Source: Chloroflexota bacterium (GTDB lineage Bacteria > Chloroflexota > UBA11872). From it: DNA of 64,000 nt. Both the position numbers and the translations under genes were made by a program. Under the pieces are notes generated by a model. That model saw only the letters and a program-made list of their open reading frames with translations, had not been told where the DNA came from and searched no databases. Below, piece by piece: positions 61,071 to 64,000 of the stretch. Every line of letters begins with the position of its first letter. The first letter of the stretch is position 1. The DNA lies in assembly GCA_022825895.1 (NCBI GenBank), contig JAJDVX010000033.1:242193-306192 (forward strand), given 5' to 3'.

Positions 61071-61839
61071 CCATGCTCCGCTGCACTTCGCCAAGCGCTT
61101 TAAGCCGGGCCAAAGCAATTTGCACGTATGCGGGGTTTAACTCGAACCCCAAAAATCTCCGCCCTTCGGAAACCGCCGCCACACACTCTGTGCCACTCCC
61201 AGCAAACGGTACCAAAACCGTATCATTAGGATCTGAAAAGTGCCGCACTAGCCGAGTAGAAATACTCAGCGGCTTCTGAGTCGGGTGATTGACCTTTTCG
61301 TCCTTGAATCTACGACCTGCCAGAGTAGGAAATGACCACACGTCGCCAGCTATGCGACCATCTGGATGCGGCTGCCAAGTCTTGCCATTCTTCCTGATCT
61401 TGTATCGCAAGCGCTCCTGACTCTTGTACGGCTCGCGAATAGGATGGTAGACATAGTCACTTGTCTTTGAGAACCACAGAATTGGCTCGTAGAATGCACT
61501 GAGTGAACGCTTGCCGTAGCCCGCGAATCCGTTTTCGTAGTACCAGATGATTTGCCGACGATAGACCAATCCTAGCTCATACATTATACACTGAACCCAG
61601 CACTGATGATGGTGAATACCGTAAACAAAAATGTTCCCTCGGGTTGATAACAATCGCCGAGCCTCCGTCAACCAGTCTTTAGTCCAATCCGCCCATATTT
61701 CCCGCTTCTCAGACTCTTTCCAAACACCGAAATCCTTATTGAGATTATATGGCGGATCGGCGATTATCAGATTAAATGATTCGTCGTCTAGCTTTCTCAT
61801 ACCTTCAATGCAATCGCCAACAATGATTTGGCTCGTCAT
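61063..61839 (-). CDS. DNA adenine methyltransferase, DPPY type
   Basis: A 258-residue type II-like DNA methyltransferase. Catalytic motif IV is IIADPPYNLN (28-31 DPPY), near the N-terminus, and the SAM-binding motif I is VPFAGSGTECVAAV (about 210-223) with FLGFELNP after it. The order IV then I is the beta class, generally N6-adenine. The middle part (KVNHPTQKPLSISTRLVRHF) matches this family. The start overlaps the end of the second methyltransferase gene by four bases, so both come from one transcript. It is convergent with the iron-sulfur gene and the stops overlap. Confidence 0.92.
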   Translation of the reverse strand: MTSQIIVGDCIEGMRKLDDESFNLIIADPPYNLNKDFGVWKESEKREIWADWTKDWLTEARRLLSTRGNIFVYGIHHHQCWVQCIMYELGLVYRRQIIWYYENGFAGYGKRSLSAFYEPILWFSKTSDYVYHPIREPYKSQERLRYKIRKNGKTWQPHPDGRIAGDVWSFPTLAGRRFKDEKVNHPTQKPLSISTRLVRHFSDPNDTVLVPFAGSGTECVAAVSEGRRFLGFELNPAYVQIALARLKALGEVQRSMVI

Positions 61840-62735
61840 GCAGTTTCCTTCGACCGTTGAAGGATCAAGATGTATTGGTGATGAATATTCGGAACATATG
61901 AGTACGGATACCCGTATGGGTAGACGCTCTTGTGTCGTTGATACAGTACCTTGATGCCACGCATCTCCAATCCGACTCCTTCTAGCTCGCGTGCCAGGTC
62001 GGAGTGAAACATGACATAGCGTGACTTGTGACGAAAATCACTTACGATGATGGCGGCGAACTTCCCTCGCTTGAGGACTCTCGTGCACTCTGAGAAGATT
62101 CTTACGAGTTCGTCTAGGAAATCCTCGTAGCTTGAAATGAGCCCGAGGTCACAGGGGTTGTTTCCGTAGTCAGTGGCAAGGCCATTCGCAATACGTTCAC
62201 GTCCTGCCTTATGGTCCTTTTTCTTGAGAATCGACCAATAGGGTGGACTTGTGACCACGAAGTCAACGCTCTCGTCAGCGATACTAGGTAGGATTTCACG
62301 TGCGTCACCATGTAAGACCCGCTGCTCTTGAACTGTGGAAAAGAGACTAGGAACCTCGGTCTGTAGTCGCTGATGGGTGAGTTCAACAAAGTGCTCGTAC
62401 AGCTCAATACCAATGCCTACTCGCTCTTCTAGGGCGCATGCTTTCAGAGTTGAGCCAACGCCTACGAACGGATCGAGGACTACCTCTCTTCTCTTGGTGA
62501 AGAACCTGATGAGACGTCCGACATCCGTAAACGAGAAGGGAGCCGGATGTTGACGCTCGACTTTTGCCTCTGGATGCTTGGCGCCCAATCCCCGCTGATT
62601 CCAGACTGAAACGGTCTCTGCAATCCACTCCTTCGCCGTCAGATCATTCAGAACATTCCGTGGATCAACGCGTGCAGCCGTACCAATCACCTCGTGCGTC
62701 GTAGCGTCACTAGCCGAAGGTTCTCTAGTGGCCAT
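61836..62735 (-). CDS. DNA methyltransferase, TSPPY type with motif I first
   Basis: A 299-residue DNA methyltransferase. Motif I, VVLDPFVGVGSTLKAC, is at about 86-100 and motif IV, VTSPPYWSIL, at 161-170. This order, I before IV, differs from the partner enzyme. TSPPY is common in N4-cytosine enzymes but also occurs in N6-adenine ones, so the base is open. HPAPFSFTDVGRLIRFF before motif I is usual for the family. Two different methyltransferases beside one restriction enzyme suggest an asymmetric recognition site, one enzyme for each strand. Confidence 0.9.
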   Translation of the reverse strand: MATREPSASDATTHEVIGTAARVDPRNVLNDLTAKEWIAETVSVWNQRGLGAKHPEAKVERQHPAPFSFTDVGRLIRFFTKRREVVLDPFVGVGSTLKACALEERVGIGIELYEHFVELTHQRLQTEVPSLFSTVQEQRVLHGDAREILPSIADESVDFVVTSPPYWSILKKKDHKAGRERIANGLATDYGNNPCDLGLISSYEDFLDELVRIFSECTRVLKRGKFAAIIVSDFRHKSRYVMFHSDLARELEGVGLEMRGIKVLYQRHKSVYPYGYPYSYVPNIHHQYILILQRSKETA

Positions 62736-62781
62736 TAGGGCCGGATTGCCTTTAGCTCACGCGCGTCGAGTCTCCGTCCTG

Positions 62782-63009
62782 TCACGAGAGTGAGGATCCG
62801 TCAGTCGCCTGGTCGCTTATGGTGTGTCCATAGGAGCTATCGAAGGGCAGAGGGATCTGATACTCGCTGCTTCGCTGCCTCTCAATGAACTCTACGATTG
62901 CCTGCCTTCCGAGCCACGCGATAGAAACCCGATGCTTCTCAGAAAGCTCACGAAGGTCAGAGTGCTCGGCGGCCGAGACACTCACGGATATGCGACGATT
63001 CTTCGCCAT
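62782..63009 (-). CDS. Ribbon-helix-helix regulator-like protein
   Basis: A 75-residue protein. RRISVSVSAAEHSDLRELSE gives the beta strand and first helix, and SIAWLGRQAIVEFIERQ the second, as in CopG/Arc-type repressors. The C-terminal 25 residues are polar and not conserved. It is the first gene of the minus-strand set that continues with both methyltransferases (46 bases to the next start). A perfect 8-3-8 palindrome lies 31 bases upstream of its ATG and is a natural operator. It may control methyltransferase expression as C proteins do in other systems. Confidence 0.72.
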   Translation of the reverse strand: MAKNRRISVSVSAAEHSDLRELSEKHRVSIAWLGRQAIVEFIERQRSSEYQIPLPFDSSYGHTISDQATDGSSLS

Positions 63010-63040
63010 GTGATTGCAAGTCTGTCCCGGCCCACAGCCC

Positions 63041-63059
63041 TATGCAGCAGAATGCTGCA
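63041..63059. promoter_or_regulatory. Palindromic candidate operator of the RHH gene
   Basis: ATGCAGCA-GAA-TGCTGCAT, an exact 19-base inverted repeat, 31 bases upstream of the RHH start codon. Its size and symmetry suit a dimeric ribbon-helix-helix repressor. No second copy was seen upstream of the restriction-like gene. Confidence 0.5.
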
Positions 63060-63430
63060 TTGTGCTGTCTACGGCGACTGTGATCAAGGTGCTTCGACCG
63101 GGCGGAGTCTGTTGCCCGAGTTGGGCGTTGCCAGTGACCTGCGATCACCGGTAGCACACCAGAGGCGTCGTCCACCAGCCTGCCCGCGCGCCGTACACCT
63201 GCCACTGACCAGTTGCCCTGTGCCGCAAAGAGTGGACGCAAGCCGAGTAACCCCGCAATCCCCCCTAAACGCCCACCTCCTTCGCACTCCCGCTTCAAAC
63301 GCGTCCGTAGACCATCAGGATCCGAAGCGGACTCTACCGCCGCGGCCCCTCGCCCTCACCGCCCCACACCGGTCACACACCCAGCACCACAACCCCTTGA
63401 TCGCCTGACCGTCCGCGTCCATCGTCCGTT
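63060..63430. other. Intergenic region without recognisable gene
   Basis: Composition returns to the high-GC background at about 63.1-63.2 kb. Open frames exist on both strands but show no domain, no ribosome-binding site and no codon bias, so none is called. The right boundary of the island probably lies here. Confidence 0.5.
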
Positions 63431-63905
63431 CCGAACCCGCCCAATCCTCCCGCGCCATCCATCTCTTCCCGCTCTTCGCTCAACGCTCACTTCTCTCAGC
63501 GCACTCCTTCCTCACCCACCCCTCCCCCGCCATCCGTCCTCGTCCCTTCCCCGTCTTCTCTCACCGCTCACTTCTCTCAGCTCACTCCTTCCCCAAGCCA
63601 CCCCTGCCAACCCACCCCGCCCCAAAACCCCCAACCCCCGCCTCTCCCGCTCACCGCTCACGCAGTCTTTCTCCCCCTCCGCCTCTCGATTCTCACTACT
63701 CTCAGCTCACCCAGTCCTTCTCCCCCTCCGCCTCTCGATTCTCACTTCTCTCAGCTCACTCCTTCCCCAAGCCCCCCTGCCAACCGACCCCGACCCAAAA
63801 CCCCCAACCCCGCCTCCCCCGCTCACCGCTCACGCAGTCTTTCTCCCCCTCCGCCTCTCGATTCTCACTTCTCTCAGCTCACTCCTTCCCCAAGCCCCCA
63901 CCCCA
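63431..63905. repeat. G-poor, pyrimidine-rich tandem repeats
   Basis: The plus strand is almost pure C/T/A here. Modules recur: CTCACTTCTCTCAGCTCACT (several copies, first near 63488), TTTCTCCCCCTCCGCCTCTC (63668, 63840, variant at 63718) and CCAACCCACC/CCAACCGACC followed by a CCCAAAACCCCCAACC block (about 63607 and 63779). The long unit repeats with a period of about 173 bases. The G-rich minus strand could form unusual structures. Nothing recognisable lies from 63906 to the window end. Confidence 0.75.
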
Positions 63906-64000
63906 AGTCGGGCGACGCCGGCTCCGCTCGCGTCCCCCAGTCCCCCGCGACGCTCACGAGGCACAACTCTCAGCGAACCCAGGCCGTCTCCCCCGCCGCG

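Noticed and set aside
62957..63298. A 113-codon minus-strand frame overlapping the RHH gene
   Set aside because: It has no domain, and the RHH protein in the other frame has a recognisable fold.
63431..63905. A CRISPR-like array
   Set aside because: The repeats are nested, uneven and low in complexity, with no unique spacers of constant size and no cas genes.
1..64000. tRNA or rRNA genes
   Set aside because: No cloverleaf-like segment with TTCRA arm or rRNA-like sequence was seen in the intergenic regions.

Overview
The window is high-GC DNA from a free-living or host-associated bacterium. Several features together fit Chloroflexota best: T-box leaders with intrinsic terminators, secreted leucine-rich-repeat proteins carrying a QYFQR-type N-terminal domain, an F420-associated-type zinc metalloprotease, an Eis-like acetyltransferase and an isoleucyl-tRNA synthetase with a GVHH signature. 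That assignment is an inference from gene content; there is no rRNA or other phylogenetic marker to prove it. No tRNA, rRNA or CRISPR array was found.

Layout. 0-15.6 kb is mixed housekeeping: ABC-2 permeases, an isoleucine T-box controlling an AlaX-like protein and ileS, a Rieske protein, acetyltransferases, SDR, lipoprotein cytochrome c, TIM-barrel isomerase, glycosyltransferase, a first LRR protein and a methyltransferase. 15.7-22.7 kb is an assimilatory sulfate-reduction and sirohaem block (sulfite reductase, a new cysteine-rich short ORF, cysH, cysC, sat, hemC, cobA, hemD), so the cofactor of the reductase is made next to it. Two more LRR genes (22.8-28.1 kb) separate hemD from hemB. 29-40 kb holds a DMT permease, a GAF histidine kinase, ftsZ, parA, pyrD, a degenerate YchF-like protein, rpsT, holA, a class III aminotransferase, a RidA protein and an exonuclease. 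40.5-50.7 kb is a branched-chain amino acid superoperon: a valine T-box, ilvB, ilvN, ilvC, leuA, leuC, leuD, leuB and cimA. LeuCD and LeuB can serve both leucine synthesis and the citramalate route to isoleucine.

50.7-58.1 kb is accessory (coiled-coil protein, M20 peptidase, FAD oxidase, solute-binding protein, DUF559 nuclease, metalloprotease, intergenic repeats). It ends in a broken GIY-YIG nuclease gene. From about 58.1 to 63.1 kb lies an AT-richer, probably transferred island: a PD-(D/E)xK restriction-like protein, an overlapping protein with a two-cluster ferredoxin domain, two convergent DNA methyltransferases and a ribbon-helix-helix regulator with a palindromic site beside its start. 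The last kilobase is non-coding, pyrimidine-rich tandem repeat.

The most notable observations are the restriction-modification island with a built-in iron-sulfur protein, and a likely cysteine-sensing leader peptide (8 Cys in 12 codons) between sulfite reductase and cysH. Similar short ORFs, each with its stop codon in a hairpin loop, precede ilvB and leuA.
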